Source: Phycisphaeraceae bacterium (GTDB taxonomy: Bacteria > Planctomycetota > Phycisphaerae > Phycisphaerales > Phycisphaeraceae). From it: a stretch of 64,000 nucleotides of DNA. The notes under the pieces were generated by a model that saw only the letters and a program-made list of their open reading frames with translations, ran no database searches and had not been told where the DNA came from. The first letter of the stretch is position 1. Every line of letters starts with the position of its first letter. Location of the stretch: positions 16,690 to 80,689 of the forward strand of contig JAJDCY010000006.1 in NCBI GenBank assembly GCA_029260595.1, written 5' to 3'. Both the position numbers and the translations under genes were made by a program. Shown piece after piece: positions 57,406 to 64,000 of the stretch.

Positions 57406-58971
57406 CTACGCCTCGGCGACCGGCGCCTGCGGCAACTCCGCGTTGCCCGATGCCGTTGCGGCCTTGCTCGTCAGCCCGTTGCGGAACGACACCAGCCCCG
57501 AGAAACTCTCTTTCCAACTGAGGTTGTCGAGCACGAGGCCGGACATCGGCAGCTCGCTCTCGGCGTGATCGATCAGTTCGTACCACGCGACTGACTCGAC
57601 AAACGGCTTACTCATCGCGATCTGCCCGACGACCTCGATCCACTTGCTCTGCACCGGTTCGGACCACGGCTCGCGCCAGTACCCGCACATCGCGTCGACC
57701 GGGTCCATCGCGTTGCGGCGTCGGCTGCCCGGCTTGGGCATCACCGGCGAACTAGGCACAGCCAGCAGCAGGTTCACCGGTTTGCCGAACCCGACGAAGT
57801 GATCGAGCAGGTTGCTGATCTGCATCACGTCGCGTGTGTACTGCCCGTCGACGGCCTGGCCCATCAGCAGCTTGATCACGAACCCGTCGAACTGGATCGC
57901 GCTCTGGATCAGCAGGTCCGCGTATAGCAGCGGCGGGATCGACCGCTGGTTCGACCCGTAGTATTCGCCGAACGGCTGACGGATCTCGACCAGCGCACGC
58001 GCTGCCGGCTGAATCTTCTTCACCAGCATCACCGACATCCGCGTCAGGTCCATCAACTGCTCAAAGTTAAACGTGAAGTGGCTGTTGATGTGCAGCCCCG
58101 ACACGATGTCCCACGACGTAACGACGTTGCGATACCTCGTCACCACGCGCTCGATGTGTTCGTACACCAGGTCGCGCACCGTGTCGTAATCGTGCTCCCA
58201 GATGAACAACCAGTCCGGGACGTTGCGCGGGTCGAAACTGATAATCGGCCCGGCGATCACCGGCTTGCGGTTGCGCGCGATCCACTCGGCCCACCGGTCG
58301 ACCGGCTCCCAGTGATACTCGCCCTCTTCCGGCGCCAGCGCCCGCCACGGGACGGGCAGGTAGTGAAAGTCGAAGTGTTCGAGCAACCCGCTGCGCACCT
58401 GCTCGGCCCACTCCTGGGGCTTGACCCCGCAACCGACCGGGTGCTTGGGCATCAGCCCCGTCGCCTTGCGCCGGTTCAGCAGCAACTCCGAGTGCGCCAC
58501 GGCTAGCCGCTCGCTCCCATCGATCGCCCGCTGCAACGACTCGCGCGCCAGCCGATCGGCCGCGGCCGGGTCCGCCGTCTGCTCGCACAGCGCATCGATG
58601 AACAGCCCGCGTGCCTCATCGACGATCTTGATCAGCGGGTGCTCCGGCCCGATATCGAACATCGCCCAGTCTTCGAGCTTCGTATACAGCGACATCAGCC
58701 GGTACCGCGCCAACTCGACATTTAATAGGTACGGCTCCTCGCGCTCGGGCAGCAGACACGTCTGCAGCGTCAACTCCCCGCAGTCGCCGGCCGGGTGCTG
58801 CAGCGCCAGCGCCGCCGAGCTGGTCTCGCGCTTCTGACACACCACCACCCCTTCCTCGAAGGTGATCTGCCCCTGCATCGCGTTATTGTCCGAGCTGAGC
58901 AGGTACGCGTTGCGCACCGGGTGGCTCTTCGCCGCCAAGCCCTGCTCGTCAAATACAAGGAACTTCAGCAT
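57406..58971 (-). CDS. GH10-like protein lacking the catalytic glutamates
   Basis: This 521-residue protein has an N-terminal beta domain (about residues 1-140) followed by a TIM-barrel-like region that resembles GH10 endoxylanases: 'HFDFHYLPVPWRALAPEEGEYHWEPVDRWAEWIARN' and 'KPVIAGPIISFDPRNVPDWLF' correspond to the substrate-side helices and strands. Where GH10 enzymes have WDVVNE (acid/base Glu), this protein has 'TSWDIVSGLHINSHF'. Where they have the nucleophile in ITELD, it has 'PVNLLLAVPSSP'. Both carboxylates are missing. It has no signal peptide and ends in a low-complexity tail. A binding or regulatory protein, or another activity, is likely. The start ATG at 58971 precedes the first beta strand. 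Confidence 0.7.
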   Translation of the reverse strand: MLKFLVFDEQGLAAKSHPVRNAYLLSSDNNAMQGQITFEEGVVVCQKRETSSAALALQHPAGDCGELTLQTCLLPEREEPYLLNVELARYRLMSLYTKLEDWAMFDIGPEHPLIKIVDEARGLFIDALCEQTADPAAADRLARESLQRAIDGSERLAVAHSELLLNRRKATGLMPKHPVGCGVKPQEWAEQVRSGLLEHFDFHYLPVPWRALAPEEGEYHWEPVDRWAEWIARNRKPVIAGPIISFDPRNVPDWLFIWEHDYDTVRDLVYEHIERVVTRYRNVVTSWDIVSGLHINSHFTFNFEQLMDLTRMSVMLVKKIQPAARALVEIRQPFGEYYGSNQRSIPPLLYADLLIQSAIQFDGFVIKLLMGQAVDGQYTRDVMQISNLLDHFVGFGKPVNLLLAVPSSPVMPKPGSRRRNAMDPVDAMCGYWREPWSEPVQSKWIEVVGQIAMSKPFVESVAWYELIDHAESELPMSGLVLDNLSWKESFSGLVSFRNGLTSKAATASGNAELPQAPVAEA

Positions 58972-59438
58972 CGCTAAACTTGGTTTTCCGCGGCCTGCCA
59001 ATCCGAACCAGCCCCGACAACACCCCCGGCCCACCCCGATTTTAGGCTCCAGCGGCCCGATCCTCACACCAACTTACTGCAACAACAATAGATACGACGA
59101 TATTCCGCCCGGAATCGGGCCCAAACGGCCCCTCGATAGGCCTGCACCAACCCTTACCCATCGGCCGCGGACCCGCAACCGACGCGAATCGCCCCACACC
59201 CCCCTATTCCCCTATATCGATTATGACCCCCACCCACATCAATTGCAATGGGGCGATCGTTCAAACCACCCACTCCCCCCTTGACGCCACAGCCGTGGCT
59301 GGTACAGTGCTTTATCGAAAGAATCGCCCGAAAGAACCGCGCAAACCCCGCCCGCTGCACGACCCGCTGCCCAAGCCGGTTTCTCAGCCGGCCCAACGGT
59401 TTGCGGGCCAGATTGTTTCTCCGCAGAGGGAGCCCCAG
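58972..59438. other. divergent intergenic region
   Basis: No gene is supported in these 467 bases. The right half carries the promoter of the HEAT-repeat gene (59281-59308) and its 5' leader. Upstream codons in frame with that gene are not needed, since a good ribosome binding site precedes the ATG at 59439. Confidence 0.5.
59281..59308 (+). promoter_or_regulatory. promoter of the HEAT-repeat gene
   Basis: TTGACG (59281-59286), a 16-base spacer and TACAGT (59303-59308); transcription would start near 59315, about 125 bases before the ATG. Confidence 0.6.
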
Positions 59439-61667
59439 ATGCAGTCCAATACCCAGATCAAGACCCACTCCGTGATGACCGCACTGACCCGCAGGCTCGC
59501 CCGCGGCCTCACGCCGATCCTGCTAGCCATAGCGATCACCGGCACGCTGACCGGCCCCGCCGCTCACGCTGAGACCGAAAACCGCCCGCAAGACCCCGCC
59601 TCCCTCTGGGCCGACTTCAACCACTACGTCCGCATCGCCCGCCCCGACCTCGCCCACGCTGCGGCCACCGCATTGATGCAAGCCGTTGACGATCAGACTC
59701 TCCTCGACACCGTCGAAGCCGGCCAATACCAGGACTACGACCAGACCCTGCTCCGCGCTTCCCGCGTCGAGTCGATCAAAGATACGGCCAAGGAACTCGA
59801 AGAACGCATCCAAGCCGCACGCGTCGCGCGCAGCCGCGAGGTCGCACGCATCCTCGACGACATCCAGCGCCTCGCCCAGGGCCAACGCGCCAACGCCAAC
59901 GCTCTCGAACGCCTCAAAGCAGCCGGCCAATTCGCCGCGCCCCACCTGCTCGCAACCCTGCTCGACGAAGACCAGGAGCCCCTGCACCCCTGGGTCATGT
60001 CCGCCATGGTCCAGATCGGCCGGCCCCTGCTCTACCCCCTCTGTGTCGCGCTGCCCGACCTCGAAGCCGTCCCCATGGGCCAGATCGCACAGACCCTCGC
60101 CGAGATCGGCTACCCCGAAGCACTGCCCGTCCTCAAAGAAGTCATCGACTCACCCGACACCGACAACGCCGCCCGCAAGATCGCCCAAGCCGCGCTCAAC
60201 CGCCTCGCCGCACTCGCCGGCACCACTGACGAACACGCAGCCGCGACGCTCTACCTCGCGCTCGGCCTGCAGTCCTACGACGCCGCGACCTTCGGCGACG
60301 AGATCGTCGGCTACGACCCGACCAACGACACCGGCGTGATCTGGGAATACTCCATCGACGCAGGCCTCGTCCCGATCCCCGTGCCCGGCCCGGTGTTCGG
60401 CGATGTCCTGGCCATGCGGTCCGCCCGCCGCGCACTGCAACTCGACCCCGATCGGGACGCGGCCCTTAGCCTCTGGCTCATGGCCAACCTCCGCCGCGAG
60501 AACCGCCTGCCCGCCGGCGCGATCGACCTCAGCTACGCCAAGACCCAACTCGAGCCGCGCTTCTACACCTCCATGGCCGGCCCGCTCCGCCAGCACGACG
60601 TCCTCGACCGCGCCCTCCGCGATGCCGACGCCGAACTCGCGCTCGACGCCATCGCCGCACTCGACGCCACCGCAGGCACCCACGCGCTGATCAACCAGGA
60701 CGGCACGATCCAGCCGCTGCTACGCGCCCTTTACTACCGCAGCCGCCGCGTCCGGTTCGCCGCCGCGTTCGCTCTGGTCAAGTCCCGCCCCCACTCGGAC
60801 TTCCCCTCCAGCCACCGCGTCATCCCCGTGCTCGCCGAAGCCGTCCGCCAGACCCACGTCAAGCAAGCCATCGCGCTCGCCGACGACCAGCAAACCGCCA
60901 ACTCCCTCGTCGCCACACTCACCGACCTGGGTTTCCAAGCCGTCGGCGGCCAATCGCTTGCCGACGTCTCCGACCAGATGGCCTCCGGCCCCGGTGTCGA
61001 CCTGATCGTCGTCGAGAAGTCCGTCGAAGAGGTCGAGAACCTCTACCACCAGTCCAATGCCGATTACAAACTCGCCTCCGTCCCGGTCGTCGCCATCTGC
61101 ACCCCGGCCAGCCAGATCGAGCTGCACCGCCGCATGCAGGACAACCCCCGCATGGCCCTGACCATCCTCCCGACCGAGTCCGACGCCCTGCGTGCTACCA
61201 TCGCCCAGGCCTCGACCGCCTACGCCGGCACACCCATCAGCCAACCCGAAGCCGCCGCGCTGACCTCCCAGGCGCTCGCGCTGCTGCGTGACGTCGCCTC
61301 CGGGCCCAACTATGTTTTTGATATTCAGGACGCACAGCCGGCCCTGATCCAGGCACTCGACGACCGCCGTCCGAATATCCCCCAGCAGTCCGCCCAGGTG
61401 CTCGCGGTCATCCCCCACCCGGCCGCCCAGCAAGCCATCGCCCACGCCGCCCTCGACCCGACGCGCCCCAACGCCGCCCGCGTCTCCCTGCTCGACAGCC
61501 TGGCCGAGTCCGCGACTCACTACGGCAACCACCTGACCGACCCCCAACTCGCCGCCCTGCTCAAGCTAGTCCAAACCAGCCGAGCCCAAGTCGCCGTCTC
61601 CGCCGCGACGGCGCATGGGGCGCTGACACTGCCGACGGCGAATGTGGTTCAGTTGATCTCCGAGTAG
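59439..61667 (+). CDS. exported HEAT-repeat protein with an embedded pseudo-receiver
   Basis: This protein has 742 residues. The signal peptide is 'GLTPILLAIAITGTLTGPAAHA'. HEAT-like helical pairs run from about residue 140 to 260 ('APHLLATLLDEDQEPLHPWVMSAMVQIG', 'GQIAQTLAEIGYPEALPVLKEVID') and return after 600 ('QPALIQALDDRRPNIPQQSAQVLAVIPHPAA'). Between them, residues about 472-597 look like a CheY-type receiver: 'AIALADDQQTANSLVATLTDLGFQAV' (acidic pair), 'GVDLIVVEKSVEEV' (Glu where the phosphoacceptor Asp stands), 'VPVVAICTP' and 'ALTILPTESD' (no Lys). It is therefore probably a non-phosphorylatable receiver. GGGAG precedes the ATG at 59439. A scaffold role is inferred. Confidence 0.75.
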   Translation: MQSNTQIKTHSVMTALTRRLARGLTPILLAIAITGTLTGPAAHAETENRPQDPASLWADFNHYVRIARPDLAHAAATALMQAVDDQTLLDTVEAGQYQDYDQTLLRASRVESIKDTAKELEERIQAARVARSREVARILDDIQRLAQGQRANANALERLKAAGQFAAPHLLATLLDEDQEPLHPWVMSAMVQIGRPLLYPLCVALPDLEAVPMGQIAQTLAEIGYPEALPVLKEVIDSPDTDNAARKIAQAALNRLAALAGTTDEHAAATLYLALGLQSYDAATFGDEIVGYDPTNDTGVIWEYSIDAGLVPIPVPGPVFGDVLAMRSARRALQLDPDRDAALSLWLMANLRRENRLPAGAIDLSYAKTQLEPRFYTSMAGPLRQHDVLDRALRDADAELALDAIAALDATAGTHALINQDGTIQPLLRALYYRSRRVRFAAAFALVKSRPHSDFPSSHRVIPVLAEAVRQTHVKQAIALADDQQTANSLVATLTDLGFQAVGGQSLADVSDQMASGPGVDLIVVEKSVEEVENLYHQSNADYKLASVPVVAICTPASQIELHRRMQDNPRMALTILPTESDALRATIAQASTAYAGTPISQPEAAALTSQALALLRDVASGPNYVFDIQDAQPALIQALDDRRPNIPQQSAQVLAVIPHPAAQQAIAHAALDPTRPNAARVSLLDSLAESATHYGNHLTDPQLAALLKLVQTSRAQVAVSAATAHGALTLPTANVVQLISE

Positions 61668-61850
61668 GGTAGGATAGGCCTACAACGGTTCCAAGCAACA
61701 TTAGCCGAATGACACGGGCTTGAGAGTTACGACGCAGTGAATGGGGTGCAGAGGCTGAATTGTCAGTTCGCCGCTAGATTGGATGGGCCAAGTTATCAGT
61801 TAGTGTTGAATCGTGACCGTGAAACGGGTACATCTCGCAGGAACTACTTT

Positions 61851-61881
61851 CTGAAAACTAACATTTCTCAGACTTTTTCAG
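61851..61881 (+). other. inverted repeat directly before a ribosome binding site
   Basis: CTGAAAA (61851-61857) pairs with TTTTCAG (61875-61881). The right arm ends one base before AGGGGGAG, the ribosome binding site of the PEP-CTERM gene at 61892, so a hairpin here could affect its translation. Confidence 0.45.
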
Positions 61882-61891
61882 AGGGGGAGCT

Positions 61892-63241
61892 ATGAAAGCA
61901 CTCAGCCAGAAACACTTAGCATTGCTGATAAGCTCCGCCGCACTGACCGCAGTGATTCCGGCGTTACAGGGCGCTCCTACCTACGCACTGGGAAGCGAGC
62001 AACTCCACAAGTTACTCGCCAATGACGGCACTACGGGCGATCAGCTCGGTCGATCCGTAGCGACCAGTGAAGGTACTGCGCTACTCGGGGCACCGGGCAT
62101 CACGACAGGTCAACTGCAGGCTATTGGAGCGGCGTACCTCTTTGATGTGGCTACCGGCCATTCGCTGCATAAGCTCACATCCGATAATACTGACGACGTG
62201 GACTCTTTCGGTGGAGCCGTTGCGATAAGCGGAGATATCGCGATTGTCGTAGCGATCGCAGACGACGACGTCATGACCGATAGCGGAGCAGCTTACGTTT
62301 TCGATGTAGTTACCGGGAATCAGCTCCGCAAGCTCAAGGCCGATGATGCCGGGTTCCGGAATTTCCTAGGTGCAGGTGGCGTTGCGCTTAGCGGCGACAC
62401 CACCATCTTAGGATCTCCAGGCGATGACGACAACGGCGACGCTAGCGGAGCAGCATACCTATTCAATATTGGCACGGGGAACCAGCTATTCAAACTTAAG
62501 CCCGACGACGGTGCGTTTAATGATAATTTTGGTGTCTCAGTCGCGATCAGTGGGAGCACCGCCCTGATTGGAGCCATGTTAAATGACAACAGCAACGGTA
62601 ACGACAGCGGGGCGGCTTACCTTTTCGATACGACAACCGGAAACCAGCTGCTAAAGCTCAGGCCCAACGACGGCGCGCCAAGTGATCTCTTCGGCGCTAC
62701 TGTGGCGATTACCGGTAACACAGCCCTAGTTGGGGCCGCAGGAGATGATGACAACGGCGGCCAAAGCGGCTCGGTGTACGTATTCGACGTAACCTCAGGG
62801 AACCAACTCTTCAAGCTCAAACCTGACGACGGCGCGACGGAGGATTTTGTTGGCGGATTTCAAGCGCCGTCGTCAATCGCCATCATGGGGAATATCGCTA
62901 TTGTCGGAGCGTATGGCGACGACGATAATGGATCAAACAGCGGATCGGTATACCTCTTTGACGTGACGACTGGCAACCAAGTCGGCAAAATCAAGCCCGA
63001 TGACGGAGGGGTCAACAACCAATTTGGCTTCTCTGTTGGAACAAACGGATCGAAGGCCGTGATTGTTGGGGCACCAGGCGACCAAGACAACGGCGCGATT
63101 AGTGGCTCAGCATACTTATTCGAGGTTGCCATTCCAGAGCCTAGCTCATTAGGTGCTTTAGTCGGCTTTAGCGCCGTATTATTGCGCAGAGCAGCACTCC
63201 AAACTCGCCCGGCAGTGTCCGACCAGCGACGTGCCCTTTAA
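61892..63241 (+). CDS. FG-GAP-type repeat PEP-CTERM protein
   Basis: This is an exported protein of 449 residues. The signal peptide is 'LALLISSAALTAVIPALQG'. Eight or so repeats of about 48-50 residues follow: 'LFDVATGHSLHKL', then 'DSFGGAVAISGDIAIVVA', 'GAAYVFDVVTGNQL', 'FLGAGGVALSGDTTILGSPGDDDNG', and similar. The unit 'FG.SVAISG..ALIGA..DDDNG..SGAAYLFD..TGNQL.KL.PDDG' is the FG-GAP/integrin-like propeller repeat. The tail IPEPSSLGALVGFSAVLLRR is a PEP-CTERM signal. GC content is lower than in neighbours (near 53%), which suggests acquisition from another source or different constraints. GGGGGAG precedes the ATG. Confidence 0.85.
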   Translation: MKALSQKHLALLISSAALTAVIPALQGAPTYALGSEQLHKLLANDGTTGDQLGRSVATSEGTALLGAPGITTGQLQAIGAAYLFDVATGHSLHKLTSDNTDDVDSFGGAVAISGDIAIVVAIADDDVMTDSGAAYVFDVVTGNQLRKLKADDAGFRNFLGAGGVALSGDTTILGSPGDDDNGDASGAAYLFNIGTGNQLFKLKPDDGAFNDNFGVSVAISGSTALIGAMLNDNSNGNDSGAAYLFDTTTGNQLLKLRPNDGAPSDLFGATVAITGNTALVGAAGDDDNGGQSGSVYVFDVTSGNQLFKLKPDDGATEDFVGGFQAPSSIAIMGNIAIVGAYGDDDNGSNSGSVYLFDVTTGNQVGKIKPDDGGVNNQFGFSVGTNGSKAVIVGAPGDQDNGAISGSAYLFEVAIPEPSSLGALVGFSAVLLRRAALQTRPAVSDQRRAL

Positions 63242-63838
63242 CTAGTCACCCCGCCTACCCCTACTCCGCGCCGCCGGCCCCGCACAATACCGGTGCGACC
63301 CCTCCACCGGCCGCTTATCCTCCAAGTCCACATCATTCTCGCTTGCGTTCACGCCCCACGAGAACACGCGCTCGAACAGCGGCAACCACTTTGCATCCTT
63401 AATCATCTCTAAGAAGTACACCTCGTGTTCCTTCTCGCGGATGCCCATCTCGTAGAGTTCGGTGTCGTGTTCGGTGATCCCCAGCGAGTGGAACTGCTGC
63501 ATCATCACGAAGTACGCGCACACGTTGCCGCTCTCGAGCTTGCCGGCGAAGAAGAACGGCATGAACCGCCCGATCACGTAGCAGCTAAGCCCGATCACCT
63601 TCCCGATGATGTGGTATTTGAGTTCGTACCACCGCGACACGGCGATCCCGTACCGGCGCATGATGGCCAGCACGCTGCGGCGGTGGTCCCACTCGTCCTG
63701 CTCGATCTGTTTGACCGCCGCGATCTCGCCCACGTCCCGCAGCGACCCGGCGTGCCCGATGTACGCGAACGACGCGGCCTTCTCCGCCGAGTACGCCTTG
63801 CGCAGCGAATCGACCAACTCGGGGTGATCGAGCGTCAT
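63242..63838 (-). CDS. ferritin-like di-iron protein
   Basis: This 198-residue protein begins with MTLDHPELVDSLRKAYSAEKAASFAYIGH at the ATG at 63838. The ferritin-like helices carry Glu and His residues in the expected places: 'SAEKAASFAYIGHAG', 'KQIEQDEWDHRRSVL' (ExxxxH spacing) and, in the second half, 'IREKEHEVYFLEMI' (ExxH). Between them is a hydrophobic stretch ('KVIGLSCYVIGRFMPFFFAGKL') that may sit in the membrane. The pattern resembles demethoxyubiquinone-hydroxylase-like or rubrerythrin-like di-iron proteins. Which reaction it performs is not clear. It has no partner gene nearby. Confidence 0.75.
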   Translation of the reverse strand: MTLDHPELVDSLRKAYSAEKAASFAYIGHAGSLRDVGEIAAVKQIEQDEWDHRRSVLAIMRRYGIAVSRWYELKYHIIGKVIGLSCYVIGRFMPFFFAGKLESGNVCAYFVMMQQFHSLGITEHDTELYEMGIREKEHEVYFLEMIKDAKWLPLFERVFSWGVNASENDVDLEDKRPVEGSHRYCAGPAARSRGRRGD

Positions 63839-63886
63839 CACCCGATAGTATCCCCGCCGCCCGCACCCGCGAGCCCCCACAAATAA

Positions 63887-63914
63887 CCGGCCGTCGGTTC
63901 ATCCCGACAGCCGG
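63887..63914 (-). terminator. possible terminator of RNase P RNA gene
   Basis: CCGGCCGTCGG and CCGACAGCCGG form an 11-bp hairpin that on the minus-strand RNA has one G-U wobble instead of a mismatch. It lies downstream of rnpB and is followed by TTATTTG, a weak T-run. Confidence 0.5.
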
Positions 63915-63929
63915 CTCAAAATCAAAAAA

Positions 63930-64000
63930 GTGGCACGGGCCGTAAGCCGAATTCTGTTCCCGGTCGGCGTCGATCGCGGCACCGTGATACCGCGATCGAC
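63930..64000 (-). ncRNA. rnpB: RNase P RNA (3' end, partial)
   Basis: The minus strand reads ACAGAATTCGGCTTACGG near 63957-63940, the universally conserved 3' core of bacterial RNase P RNA (the ACAGAA..CGGCUUA segment that pairs in P4). Upstream of it, GTCGATCGCGG and CCGCGATCGAC at 64000-63969 form a perfect 11-bp hairpin of the P18/P19 region. The 5' part of the gene lies beyond the window end. The exact 3' end is estimated. Confidence 0.88.

Overview
The window is GC-rich (about 65% by eye) bacterial chromosome. It most likely comes from a planctomycete of the Phycisphaerae type. The reasons are seven full-length secreted proteins ending in PEP-CTERM sorting tails plus two remnants, an LEPR-XLL-type N-terminus (LEDRVMLS) on a giant secreted protein, flavin-dependent thymidylate synthase (ThyX) and scattered polar-flagellum genes. 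Genes are mostly single units or short operons, and several clearly start at GTG or TTG. Family names are my own recognition of motifs; no database was searched.

Layout. 1-436: 5' part of an ABC-transporter ATPase. 0.8-3.7 kb: a PEP-CTERM beta-propeller protein, thyX, a pterin dehydratase and tRNA-Glu(TTC). 4.1-6.3 kb: a GH15 glucoamylase-like enzyme. 6.5-16.9 kb, all on the minus strand: a glycosyltransferase/methyltransferase cluster followed by three paralogous flagellin genes, each with its own terminator; this looks like flagellin plus flagellin glycosylation. 17.4-20.8 kb: a HExxH peptidase-like protein, coaE and rho. 20.8-27.7 kb: a PEP-CTERM protein, a PEP-CTERM remnant, a large MscK-type mechanosensitive channel and a membrane TPR protein.

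27.8-29.0 kb: a GbsR/MarR-type regulator and a small membrane protein, each preceded by the same palindromic operator. 29.0-31.3 kb: a response regulator, a TIGR04282-type transferase and an unknown gene. 31.4-33.7 kb: a large (alpha/alpha)6-type glycosidase candidate. 33.7-34.5 kb: an unknown gene of lower GC beside palindromic repeats. 34.5-37.5 kb: pyrE, an SDR oxidoreductase, gap and tRNA-Gly(CCC). 37.5-44.2 kb: two PEP-CTERM/dockerin-like proteins, another PEP-CTERM remnant and a 965-aa LEPR-XLL metzincin-like protein with PKD-like and RTX-like repeats.

44.4-47.3 kb: a membrane dipeptidase (M19) and miaB. 47.4-49.5 kb: small exported or membrane proteins, including an extremely Cys-rich 64-residue peptide and a Cys-less rhodanese lipoprotein. 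49.5-52.6 kb: fliD with expanded internal repeats. 53-56 kb: two PEP-CTERM proteins, one of which looks like a circularly permuted legumain/caspase-type protease, the most unusual gene of the window. 56-59 kb: type-4 uracil-DNA glycosylase, a ComEA-like protein and a GH10-like protein lacking both catalytic glutamates. 59.4-63.9 kb: a HEAT-repeat protein with an embedded pseudo-receiver, an FG-GAP-type PEP-CTERM protein and a ferritin-like protein. 63.93-64.0 kb: the 3' end of RNase P RNA on the minus strand, running off the window.

The main themes are a cell-surface/secretome rich in exosortase substrates (no sorting enzyme is visible here), polysaccharide-active enzymes, and flagellar filament and cap genes with probable glycosylation functions. 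Core housekeeping genes are interspersed.
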